A stretch of DNA of 15,894 nucleotides from Discostella pseudostelligera. Taxonomy: Eukaryota > Bacillariophyta > Thalassiosirophyceae > Thalassiosirales > Thalassiosiraceae. The notes beneath the pieces are model-generated. The model ran no database searches, had not been told where the DNA came from, and worked only from the letters and a program-made list of their open reading frames with translations. The stretch spans positions 1 to 15,894 of the forward strand of contig JALLBK010000635.1 in the NCBI GenBank assembly GCA_036940085.1. The letters are read 5' to 3'. The translations under genes were made by a program, and so were the position numbers. The stretch's first letter is position 1, and each line of letters starts with the position of its first letter. Below are positions 1-9,200 of the stretch, one piece after another.

Positions 1-1408
1 ATCCTCCTCCTGCAAATTGGTAGGTTCGAATATGACCTTTCCATCGGACGAGAGTTGAACATCCTCGTTGTTGTCCTCCTCCACCATAGTTGGCTGACGA
101 AGTTTAGGTATTGTGCTTGTATCTCCCTCATCTATCAGATCATCATCGTCCTCTGATATTTCATCAGCAGTTGTCAAGGGTGTCATCACCACCTCGTTAG
201 TTGTAATTCCCAATGAAGATGAAATTTCGAATAAGCGTTCATCGATACTGATTAATCCAGTATCCAAAGGCTGAGATGGGGGCGGTTGTTGAAATATTTC
301 ATCATCGCCACCTTCAACCTCCTCCTCATTTTCTGCTGTCAGCGCTGGCATTGTCACAACCTCGTTTCCAGTTGTTGTTGTTATTATTGTTTCAGTATCA
401 CCCATTGTTTTCCGTTCCTCTTCATCCTTGTTTACATCCTGATCATCGTCGTCGGCATGATAGGTAACAATAGGTAATAACGAAGAAGCTGATTCTGACG
501 CACTACGCAGTTGCAATTGTCGCTCTCGTGCCGCTTGACGTGATGCCTCAAGGAAGAACAATCCATTCTCCTCCTCCTCCTCCTCCTCCTCCTCCTCCAT
601 GTCATCGGCATTGTTATCTTCGGACGCTATCTCTTCTGCGTCAGTTGGTTGGTTATCTGCAACTACATTTGCATTTGCATCTGCGTCTCCATCGCCTTCC
701 ATATCGCCTTTGATTGAATTTATTCCAACTGATGCCATCATGTCATCGGCATTATTATCTTCGGACACTTTCTTTTCTGCGACAGTTTGTTGTTCATCTG
801 CATCTGTATCTGTATCTGCATCTGTATCTGTATCACCTGCGACATCGTCTTCGACTAAGTTTGCCCCGACTGATGCCACAGTGTCATCGGACCTATCATC
901 ATGGTCATCAACATTATCTTGATTGATTACAGTATTCATTACCGAAGATGATGACACATTGGTGGTCAATTGCAATTGTCGCAGTTGCGCCGCTTGACGT
1001 GATGCCTCGAGAAAGAAAGATCCACCATCATCATTCTCCTCATCCTCTTTCTCCAACATGTTTTGTGCATTGTCGTTACCATCATTCTTTTGTTGTTGTA
1101 TCGAATGNCTCCTCATCCTCTTTCTCCAACATGTTTTGTGCATTGTCGTTACCATCATTCTTTTGTTGTTGTATCGAATGCAATGCAATAGTGCAGAATG
1201 CCTTCCTTTTACTTGTATGAAACGATGGTTTCATTGAATAGGATGATGGATTGGATCGGAGTATTCGGCTGCGATGATGATACACATGATGTTGATGCCA
1301 CCGAGTAGGATGCACAATCATCATCGCGTGTGTGACAAGGAAATGATTATTGACGATTGTCAGAAGAAGAAGGAACATCGGTAGGATTGGCATTGATATT
1401 GATGACAT
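1..1408 (-). CDS. Secreted/ER-routed acidic repeat protein, 5' part; frame broken by assembly junction
   Basis: I do not recognise this protein. Reading starts at the ATG at 1408. The first 28 residues hold a hydrophobic core (MPILPMFLLLLTIV) ending near THA, which looks like a signal peptide. A basic H/R/S-rich stretch follows, then a long D/E-rich low-complexity region that stays open to base 1. A segment reading FFLEASRQAA..RQLQL occurs twice (about 1017-967 and 558-508), and SEDNNADD and ASVG phrases also recur. A run of ten Glu is encoded at about 569-598. The reading frame is interrupted at 1108 by an N flanked by a 72-bp perfect direct repeat. Removing one copy plus the N (73 bases) restores one frame of 445 visible codons, so I treat the break as an assembly artefact. 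An upstream in-frame stop lies at 1463-1465 with no other ATG between. It could be a cell-wall or vesicle protein; that is inference. The 3' end is outside the window. Confidence 0.62.
1036..1180. repeat. 72-bp perfect direct repeat around a single N (assembly junction)
   Basis: Bases 1036-1107 and 1109-1180 are identical and separated only by the N at 1108. This is what results when two contigs whose ends overlap are joined without merging the overlap. The duplication shifts the frame of the minus-strand gene, and collapsing it repairs the frame. Confidence 0.9.
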
Positions 1409-2000
1409 TGAAGATTCTCTAGATATAAATCTCGTTGGCGTAATTGTCGGCGCACAGGATGTCTACCTAGAGAGAGAGAGTGGAGAGGAAGAGAAATAGT
1501 TGTCGTCGTCGTCGTCGCTCTCGTCGAGATTCGATGTTGATGTTGGCCCTCCCTCCGACCAACCTCTATCCCCCAGTCCTCGTCCAACCCGATTGTTGTG
1601 GAAGATGACCCCCTCCTATTACTGGATATGATATGATATGATAGCTTTAGAATTGGAGTGGTAGTAGTAGTATTAGGGGTTCGGCAGCGGTGGTCGTCAT
1701 CGTCATCGTCATCGTCGTCATCGGTTCATCGATCGTCGTCTGTCAATTAATCGTCGTCTAAATCTCCACGTGGAAGTAAAGAGAGCTGCCACGTGGAAAT
1801 AAGTCTGTCTGTCGATCGATCGCCGTCGCCCATCACCACCATGGCATTTCCGCCGCTGACGCCAGTAGATATCTAGTAGTAGTACCTCGCAAAGGAAGGC
1901 CTCTTCTCACATCACATCATCGCCCCGGCCGGGCAAGAAATATTAATTATTACATCGAGAGTGACAGTGATAGCCAAAACCACCCCTATTCCACATTGGC
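1409..2000. promoter_or_regulatory. Divergent intergenic/promoter region between acidic-protein gene and MATE gene
   Basis: No convincing gene lies here. The region holds a GA-rich run (about 1470-1495), a short ATATG pentanucleotide repeat near 1625-1642, a GTC/ATC-type microsatellite at 1693-1724, two G-box palindromes (separate entry) and a possible short upstream ORF at 1841-1876 (11 codons plus stop, ATG in a CACCATGG context). It must hold the promoters of both flanking genes, because they are transcribed away from each other. No clear TATA box was identified. Confidence 0.55.
1765..1798. promoter_or_regulatory. Twin G-box (CCACGTGGAA) pair
   Basis: CCACGTGGAA occurs at 1766-1775 and again at 1789-1798, 23 bp apart, so the two sites lie on nearly the same DNA face about two turns apart. 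CACGTG is the core site of plant and algal bZIP and bHLH factors. The pair sits about 200 bp upstream of the MATE start and 360 bp upstream of the minus-strand gene, so it could serve either or both. Confidence 0.45.
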
Positions 2001-4138
2001 ATGATGTTCCTTCTTGTGTCTCGCGCCGCCGTCGTCGTCGTCGCTGCTCTGCTGGGCGTGCTATCGGCATCGTCGGCATCCTACGCGAATAACCTCCGTG
2101 CTGCTACGGCATTTTCTTCACCTCGTATTCCCAATGCACGACGACAACAACAACAACAACAACAACAACAATATATTCGAACAGTACCAATGACGATAAC
2201 ACTGTATCGTCGCACTGCTTCATCGTCGTCACAACATCAAAAACGAAAATTAACCTCTGAATTCTTCTCGATCGCTCTCCCCGCCTTCATTCAACTAGCC
2301 GCCGAACCATTGGCCGGATTAGTCGACACTGCGTATCTTGGTCGATTGGGTCCGGAAGTATTGGGAGGGGCAGGTGTGGCCATTTCGGCCCAATATGCAG
2401 TTAGTAAATTATACAATGATCCTTTATTGAGGACGAGTATATCGTTGGTGGCCAGTGAGGATGGGAGGCAGAAGAATGAGAATGAGGGTATAAGTGATGA
2501 GGATGGTGCATCCGACAAATCAATGCAACAACAGGTGCAGCAGCAATTAAAACAACAGCAAGCATCGTCTTTATCCATTGCAGTCTCCTCCGCCATCCTC
2601 CTCGCCTTCACTGTAGGCGCCATTCAACTCTTATTATACTACACCTTTGCCTCTTCCATATTGCATGGTATGGGTGTTACACCCTCCTCGAGCATGTATC
2701 CCTCCGCCTACTCGTACTTGCGCATCCGTGCCTTGGGTACTCCTGCAGCCACACTATGGTTAGTTACCAATGGCATCTATCGTGGCCTGGGTGACACTTC
2801 CACCCCATTAAAATATTCACTGGCCTTCACAATATTAAACGCGATACTGGATCCAATATTCATCTTCACTTGGAAATATGGTGCCAGTGGTGCTGCTGCC
2901 GGGACAGCCTTGGCACAATATGTTGCGCTGGTTCCATTAATGTATAGTTTACATCAAAAGGTGGGAATTGATGTTGCCGGTCAATGGAAAGAATTGGGTA
3001 GTGCATTAAAAGAGTATGTGAGAGCGGGAATGTATGTTTTTGCAAGGACGATTGGGAAGGTGTTGGCGTATTCGGTTTGTGCTCGCCAGGCGGTGAGTTA
3101 GTGTTTGTATCATCGTGTATCGGTGCTGAGTAAATTGTTGTTTTGTTGCTTGCTCATCGTTATTATCATTGCGATGCATGTTTGAATTGATATCATTCAG
3201 GCACTGCTCGGACCGATCGCCGCGGCGGCATACAACCTCACCTTCCAATTGGGCTTTGCAACAACACAGATTTGTGAATCGGTGGCTGTGGCAGTACAGA
3301 CTCTTCTGGCCCGTGAGATTGCCGGAGGAAAAGGAGCTTCGTCAACTGGTAGCGAGAGTGAGAGCAAGAGTGCGGCTACTACTTCTACTGCGGCTGGTAT
3401 GCGTGCCATGCGTGTTCGGCATCTGATTAATGGATCCGTATTCGTTGGCGGACTAGTTGCCGGGTCGTTGAGCTTACTTACATTCTTCCAGCGAGAGGGT
3501 GTGCTACGAGGATTGACGACGGATATTGGTGTACGGGAAGCGAGTGCCATAATCTTACCGGCAGTGTTGATTACCCAAGGTGAGATCTTTCATCGTGTGA
3601 CATGAATGCATCGTTGAGATTGCATGTCCTCATTCGCCGATTGCAACTTTGTACAACTTCCTTATCTGCATATTATCCCACTCAATAGTTCTTAAAGGAC
3701 TTGCATATCCCGTCAATGGCATCATAATGGGTGGCTTGGATTGGAAATTTACAATGTTGGTACGTGAATGAAACATCAACGTTCCTTCTTCTATCACAAT
3801 ACGATTTGAACAGCGACTGACCTTGTCATTGATGTAATTTCAACATCCAGGCCATGTGGTTAGCCAATCTGGTGTGTGTTGGGATGATACAAGTATGGGC
3901 AAAAGCCGGAGTTATGACTCTCGGAAAGATATGGTGGGCGTTAGCGGTGAGTGAGATTGTAATGTTGCATTTCCTATCCGACCTCTGTTTGCACTTTGAA
4001 AGTCTGACTTGTATCTACTCTTTCTCTCTCGCTACCAAGGCATTCATGGGCACGCAGGTCGTCACTGGCATCATAAGATTCCAATCAAAAACTGGCGTTT
4101 GGAAGATATTGCAAGCGGAAAATAGCAAATCGAGATAA
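2001..4138 (+). CDS. Plastid-targeted MATE (DinF-like) transporter, five exons
   Basis: Multidrug and toxic compound extrusion family transporter, a cation-coupled exporter of organic solutes. Model: exons 2001-3092, 3201-3579, 3689-3759, 3851-3946 and 4040-4138; all four introns are GT-AG and phases agree, giving 578 residues. Residues 1-30 form a signal-peptide-like hydrophobic stretch followed by AATAFSSP (34-41), the ASAFAP-type motif of diatom plastid presequences. A polyglutamine run (49-57) lies in the presequence. The mature part starts with an FFSIALPAF helix and EPLAGLVDTAYLGRLG. A hydrophilic Q/D/E-rich insert (about 152-190) separates early helices. Later family landmarks are the YLRIRALGTPA and GIYRGLGDTSTPL motifs and AILDPIFIF. 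Exons 2-5 supply the second half, including NLTFQLGFATTQ, PVNGIIMGGLDW and the C-terminal TGIIRFQ. It resembles the plant DTX42-48/EDS5/FRD3-type branch by eye. The substrate cannot be deduced. Its stop codon lies 23 bp from that of the convergent NAXD gene. Confidence 0.88.
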
Positions 4139-4161
4139 CAATAGGAGATACGTGATAGGAA

Positions 4162-5721
4162 TCACTCTATTTTCATTAGCCCCTCTTCCATCCCATCGAG
4201 AACGTTACCAATCTCCTCAATGACATTAATTGCTGACATTGATCTTCTCTTCTTCTCGTACGCTAGTTTTGTTGCCTTTTTCACCAATGTCGCAGCCGTC
4301 CAAACAGCAAATACTCGTTGCTGCTGCTGTCGTTCGTCATTCGCATTGATACCATCAGCAGTATTAGCATCAGTAGCAATACCACAATCATCCTTCTCAA
4401 TAATTACATTCCAAGCCATGAAAGCCGATATTGCACCCGCCAACACATCTCCAATCCCACCACTGCGCTTCAACCCCCCTTCCTCCTTGCATTGCATTAT
4501 TGTATGCGTCTTGCATGATATTGTGTCAACATGTCCCTTTTGCACGAGGACATTATCATTGCTCTCGATACCCAACGACGAAAATGCCTCCTGCAATCGC
4601 CTCATCTCCATCACATTGGGTGTCATGACACATCGTTCATATATCATCAACTCTCCCAACAATACTCGATTCTCGTTCAAGCTTAACATGTACAACACAT
4701 CTGCATCCAATACCAACATCAATTGACATTCCATTGCCTTGTATAGAACTTGTTCCACTACCGAGAACACTAGTGGATGCCGTCCTAATCCCGGACCAAT
4801 GCATAATGTGTGCAATGTGATAAAGTTGGATGTGATGGTAGTCACAATATTGGCAATTTGTTCCGTCTCCTTTATTTTCCAGTGGGACAAATTTTCTTCC
4901 AAGGATTGTATCTTTGCCAATCGTTCAGATAAGATTTCAATTCGATCATTCTTTTGTCGTAGTTCATTATGAATGATGTCTTCGGAATACTCTAATTTCT
5001 TCATGGTTTGTTGAATCTCCACCTCGTTCATTGCATTGTTGGTAGTACTTTGTTGATTTTGCTGTTTGCACTTCTCCAACTCGTTCATTATTCCTTCCCC
5101 CTCTTTGAACAATACATCCAATTGTTCAATGGAGTAGACACCCTGTACCATTAATTCCGGACTGTAACATTTGATAGGAAGACATGCCTCTCTTGCGCAA
5201 TAGATGCTAACCAGGTCGACACCACAGTGCAATGCAGATTGGGCAGCGTAAAATGGGGCACCGGTGTACTTTTCGGACCCTCCCAATATAGCTATTCGAC
5301 CGTGAGATCCCTTGTGGGAGGTGGAGGAGAGTGGTGGGAAGAGATGTTGGGCGTAGGTAGTCCAGGGCTGTTGGTTATGTTGGGTGGTGCAAGGTGTGAG
5401 GAGGTCGGACCATGTCGTTGGAGGTAATGATGATGATTGCATATCGACACCTCCATCGGTAGGCATATTTCTAGATGCCATGGATCTGAAAAGAGACCGA
5501 TTATTAGTGAATAATGGTCGATGTCCCGTCGGTGTCGTCGAAATAAAAGTTGGTGCACGTCTCCGCCCACCTGCACCCAAAAAAATATTGTTATTGATTG
5601 AGGACGCGACGAAAAATCCAGAGACGCCGCTGCCGCCACTACCTCTACAACGCAATGATGATGAAAATGCCGTTGCGGCAACCGCGAGACGAGGTAATGA
5701 AATCGGCCTCCTAGCTGGCAT
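4162..5721 (-). CDS. NAXD: ATP-dependent (S)-NAD(P)H-hydrate dehydratase
   Basis: Repairs hydrated NADH and NADPH (NADHX/NADPHX) back to the normal coenzymes at the cost of ATP; ribokinase-like YjeF C-terminal/CARKD family. A single exon encodes 519 residues. Family motifs in order are GRIAILGGSEKYTGAPFYAA (141-160), KCYSPELMV (184-192), CIGPGLGRHP (307-316), LVLDADVLYML (336-346), MTPNVMEMRRL (366-376), VQKGHVDTI (393-401) and the catalytic-site signature RSGGIGDVLAGA (419-430). Between the S-P-E-L segment and GPGLGR there is a charged, heptad-rich insert (about 203-295) that looks like a coiled coil and is longer than usual. The first 80 residues look like an organelle presequence (R/S-rich, with AATAF at 15-19), and Met81 (5481) could be an internal cytosolic start. 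In animals and plants this enzyme is also sent to several compartments, so dual targeting is plausible. It is divergent to the long kinase gene and convergent with the MATE gene. Confidence 0.9.
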   Translation of the reverse strand: MPARRPISLPRLAVAATAFSSSLRCRGSGGSGVSGFFVASSINNNIFLGAGGRRRAPTFISTTPTGHRPLFTNNRSLFRSMASRNMPTDGGVDMQSSSLPPTTWSDLLTPCTTQHNQQPWTTYAQHLFPPLSSTSHKGSHGRIAILGGSEKYTGAPFYAAQSALHCGVDLVSIYCAREACLPIKCYSPELMVQGVYSIEQLDVLFKEGEGIMNELEKCKQQNQQSTTNNAMNEVEIQQTMKKLEYSEDIIHNELRQKNDRIEILSERLAKIQSLEENLSHWKIKETEQIANIVTTITSNFITLHTLCIGPGLGRHPLVFSVVEQVLYKAMECQLMLVLDADVLYMLSLNENRVLLGELMIYERCVMTPNVMEMRRLQEAFSSLGIESNDNVLVQKGHVDTISCKTHTIMQCKEEGGLKRSGGIGDVLAGAISAFMAWNVIIEKDDCGIATDANTADGINANDERQQQQRVFAVWTAATLVKKATKLAYEKKRRSMSAINVIEEIGNVLDGMEEGLMKIE

Positions 5722-5776
5722 CCGAATGATTGTTTGCGGAAGACGAAGTGGTTCTGATTGCTGATTGCATGCAGTA

Positions 5777-5777
5777 G

Positions 5778-5830
<53 letters not shown>

Positions 5831-5831
5831 G
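5777..5831. repeat. (GTT)n/(CAA)n microsatellite, about 18 units
   Basis: An uninterrupted GTT repeat of 55 bp on the plus strand, so CAA on the NAXD strand. It begins 56 bp upstream of the NAXD start codon and is probably in its 5' leader or core promoter. All three frames read as homopolymers (V/C/L on plus), so ORFs through it are not genes. Confidence 0.9.
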
Positions 5832-5870
5832 CGGCTTGCGGCGGAGAAGGAAAGGAAGAGTACAGTCGGT

Positions 5871-5917
5871 GTTCCCGCCATTTTCTTCATCTATCCACAT
5901 GTTCCCGCCATTTTCTT
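5871..5917. promoter_or_regulatory. Pair of E2F-like TTCCCGCCATTTTC elements
   Basis: The 17-bp string GTTCCCGCCATTTTCTT occurs twice at a 30-bp interval (5871-5887, 5901-5917). Its reverse complement contains TGGCGGGAA, which fits the E2F/DP consensus. The same core recurs upstream of the VTE6-like gene. A role in cell-cycle regulation is inference. Confidence 0.45.
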
Positions 5918-6280
5918 TTCAACCACAAGTCATCAATTTTGGTCACACGTCAACAATTCCCAGGCTGAAATGACAAAGTCTGATTGCCACTTCGTTAAGT
6001 ATCTTTCTGACTCAAGGGACTTGGGGTTCGCACAGGAACGCTTCGCATCCATTCTTCGCCTTCTTCGCCCACCGCCGCAACAAAATCCACCAACGGCGAC
6101 AAGACGACGCAGATCAGCAAACCAAAACCATCGCCAACAATGACGGTGACAGTGACAGTGGCACGGAGACGGACCGCCATGCATCGGTCCTCCAGCCAGG
6201 TCGACGGACCACCCACGCACCCTTGGTAGCTCGGGAGAGACTAATAACTTAATATCAACAGCAACGAAGATCTGAGCAAC

Positions 6281-9200
6281 ATGTCCGACAGTTACAATGA
6301 GAGCAGCAGCAGCAGCAGCAGTGGCGGCGGGAGCGCCAGCAATCAGTCGACCATCGTGCCATCGACCCCCTCCTGGATGACAGACCAACGACAGCGACGT
6401 CAGAATCGTCGTGGCTATGGACGACGATACAGTGGGGTTGGCCTTGGCAATAATGGCAATAGCATCAGCAGTGGTGTGAGCGGCGGTATGCCGAGAACTG
6501 CCTCCCGAAATCAGCGGAGGAACCCTAGGAGGGACACATCGTCTTCTCACTTTGGTATTGCTGCTACGGGGTCGTCATCGGCATCGACACTTGATTTTGA
6601 TGATGATGATGACGACGACGATGGCCAACAGCATCAGCAGCAGCAGTACTTCCTACCAAATAGTTCCACTGTGAAAGTCCAAGGAGGGAGGCCACCCCGT
6701 CCATCATCACAGCCGAGTGAAAATGCTACTACAGGGTTGGATCTGTGCGATGAATTTGAGCAAAATATGAGCAAGACAAAAAAGAATCGGCCCAACAATA
6801 ACATGCCACGTCCACCAATGCAACCATCTCGATCTCGTGCAGTTGCCAACGCCGCCAATGGTGCCACTGCTGCCAAGGCACATGGCAGTAGTAGTACACC
6901 ATCATTCAAATTTGCCACCCCCGCCACTTCCAATGCCAAATCTCGGGTAGATTGGTCATCGTTTGAATTTGAAGCTGAATTGAGCAACAATGCTGATTTA
7001 AGTTCACAACAGCAGCAGCATTCGGCTACGTCCATGTCGGACACTCCCATGACTGCTAGTATGGACACAGACGTATCGCAGCAGCAGCAGCACCGTCGAA
7101 TGGCCATGACGTCTACAACTTCATCACATATGGAAGAGAATGTCCATCCAAATGACACTTGTGGAATCAATAGCAGTAGCAGTAGCAGTAGTAGCAGCAT
7201 CGTGAAGAAAATTGGTGCAAGACGATCCTCTCGCATTGGACAATTGAAGGCTAGAGAGGCAAATGCTCAACATCCAAATAATGGAGTCGCTGTTGGGCTT
7301 TCATCAAGTCTATCATCATCGTCATCATCATCGTTGGGACCAGAACCAACCAACAACAACAACAGGCTCAACTCGAAAAAGCGTAGTGCTACAGAACCAT
7401 CCAATACTTGGGAACAACCATTCGATCAACAACAACCCAAAATGATGGTGACACGATCGGCTACCATGTCATCCTTCTCATCGGGCATGTTCTCCACTAC
7501 TCCGGCGAACATTGGGAAGTGTGGTCGAAGTGAATCCTTCTCGAGTCTGGCGCAACGATGCAGTACTTCGCAAAATACCTGGGCCATTGCGTGCAACAGC
7601 AGTGGTGGTGGTGGTAGTTGTGCAGTCCAGAATCAACGATCGAATAGCATGGCATGCATTCAGGACAACAACTACGGATTCAGTCCACTCCAAACTCCCT
7701 CGGCTACCACCACCAACAGACCAGTGTGCCATCGTTCCATTTCCTGTGGAAATGTCTTGTCGGAAATGAAGTCAGCGTCATCATTGCAAAATCCTTCCGT
7801 ACTTGTATCATCCCCCGAACTGTTCCAGCAACTACAGCAGTCACAGGGGGGTAGTGGTGGTGGAGGCACCACACTCTCCACACCCACCGCCGTGAGCAGT
7901 GCCTCGTCGTCACGCAAACGTCGTTCCATGGACTTTACATCCTCCACTTCTCCGCTATTCGATGAGTTTGACGTGGTAGGAAATGGTAGTGGTGGTGGTG
8001 GTACCTACAACAATGAGCAACGGACGCGATCTCGGAAAAGTTCGCCATTATCACCAACGATTACTCAAATGATACTCCATCATGATGATGTTCCGGTGAC
8101 TGCCCCTACTACAACGTCCTCAATGGAGCGGGCGGTATTGTCGATGAACTTCTTGTCGCCGCTACCACTACCACTCATGACGACAGCAGCAACCTCAACA
8201 ACATTTGGAGTCGTCGATAGTACTAGTGCTACCACGCAGGTGGATAAGACATTGGAAGATGTACGAGACAAACTAAATGATGTCTCCATGATGTCTGCTA
8301 GGAGTGACGATGACGACGATGATGAAAACTCGACCAACAATACTTCCTCCGACGATGAGTGTGACAACGACGCTAACGGGGATGATGAGGAATGCACTCC
8401 ACGTGAAATGACCGATGAGGAAATCTTCGAAAGCAAGTCTTCTTATGAGGACTTTAAATTCCTAACCAAGTCATTGCAGAAATGGTCCCAACAATCGTCG
8501 CAAGGCAAGGGGGTGGCATCGATGGGATTGAACAATGGTTGTTTAATTGCAGTACCGCCCAATTGGACTTTTGAACATCGTGCAACTTTCTCGAAATGGG
8601 TAGCAACCTCGTTTGGATTCCGGTTGGGGAGTGTGGGTGGTACGGGTGGATCATTTTTGAGATGCAGTGATGCCGAGGGTAAGGCTGTATTGGATCGATT
8701 ACTGAGAATATTGAATGATTACAAGAATAATAGGTTGGTGTTGTCGACGAAGAATGAGGTGCGATCGGTGCTGCCCAAGGAAAGCAAAGTTATTGAGTCA
8801 AAGGATGCAAAGCCAAAAGCCAGGTATGTTCTCAATTATCGAGGTCCTATTTCTTATCTTGATATTATCGTCCTAGAGTGTTCATAATATTGCATCCATT
8901 GCTCTCCGCCGTTCTCCAGACTCGCGATAAAGCTAAGCTCCACGCGACCAGCATGCTTCAAAGATGGGCCATCACCCTTTTGTGATGGATTGGTAGAAGA
9001 CCTTCTCACGGATGATATGAAAGGCATTTCCTTAGACGAGAGGAAACCATCAAAGAGCCACCACTCCGTTCCTCAGTTCATTCGTTCAATGGCTTTTCAG
9101 CCACTAGCTAACAAAATCAAAAACACCACACTACCATGTTTCCGTTCCCCCATGGGTAGTGAGAACGCACGCCGATCCAGTGGTGGTCGACGGCTCCTTC

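Larger units (their letters stand above)
5722..6280. promoter_or_regulatory. Divergent intergenic/promoter region (NAXD / F-box-kinase gene)
   Basis: No gene is supported. The NAXD-proximal part has a long GTT/CAA microsatellite (5777-5831). Two TTCCCGCCATTTTC elements follow at about 5872-5885 and 5902-5915. A possible upstream ORF for the plus-strand gene runs from the ATG at 6140 to the stop at 6227-6229 (29 residues), ending 51 bp before the main start at 6281; whether it is transcribed is unknown. Confidence 0.5.

Noticed and set aside
15..40. GGTTCGAAT-like string resembling a tRNA T-arm
   Set aside because: No matching acceptor or anticodon stems nearby, and the stretch lies inside the acidic protein frame.
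5292..5900. Minus-strand 202-residue ORF with a long polyglutamine run
   Set aside because: Its C-terminal two thirds overlap the NAXD presequence in another frame and resemble a shadow; the NAXD frame carries the family motifs.
5758..6143. Plus-strand ORFs with poly-Val, poly-Cys or poly-Leu
   Set aside because: They are translations of the GTT microsatellite in three frames, with no conserved content outside the tract.
6634..7236. Minus-strand ORF rich in Leu and Cys inside exon 1 of the kinase gene
   Set aside because: It is the antisense of AGC/CAG and Ser/Gln repeats; composition is explained by the microsatellites.
8824..8887. Reading straight through the first intron to end the first protein at 8887
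   Set aside because: A good donor (GTATGT) at 8824 and acceptor at 8919 join in phase to a further long open exon; the read-through tail is short. It remains possible as a retained-intron form.
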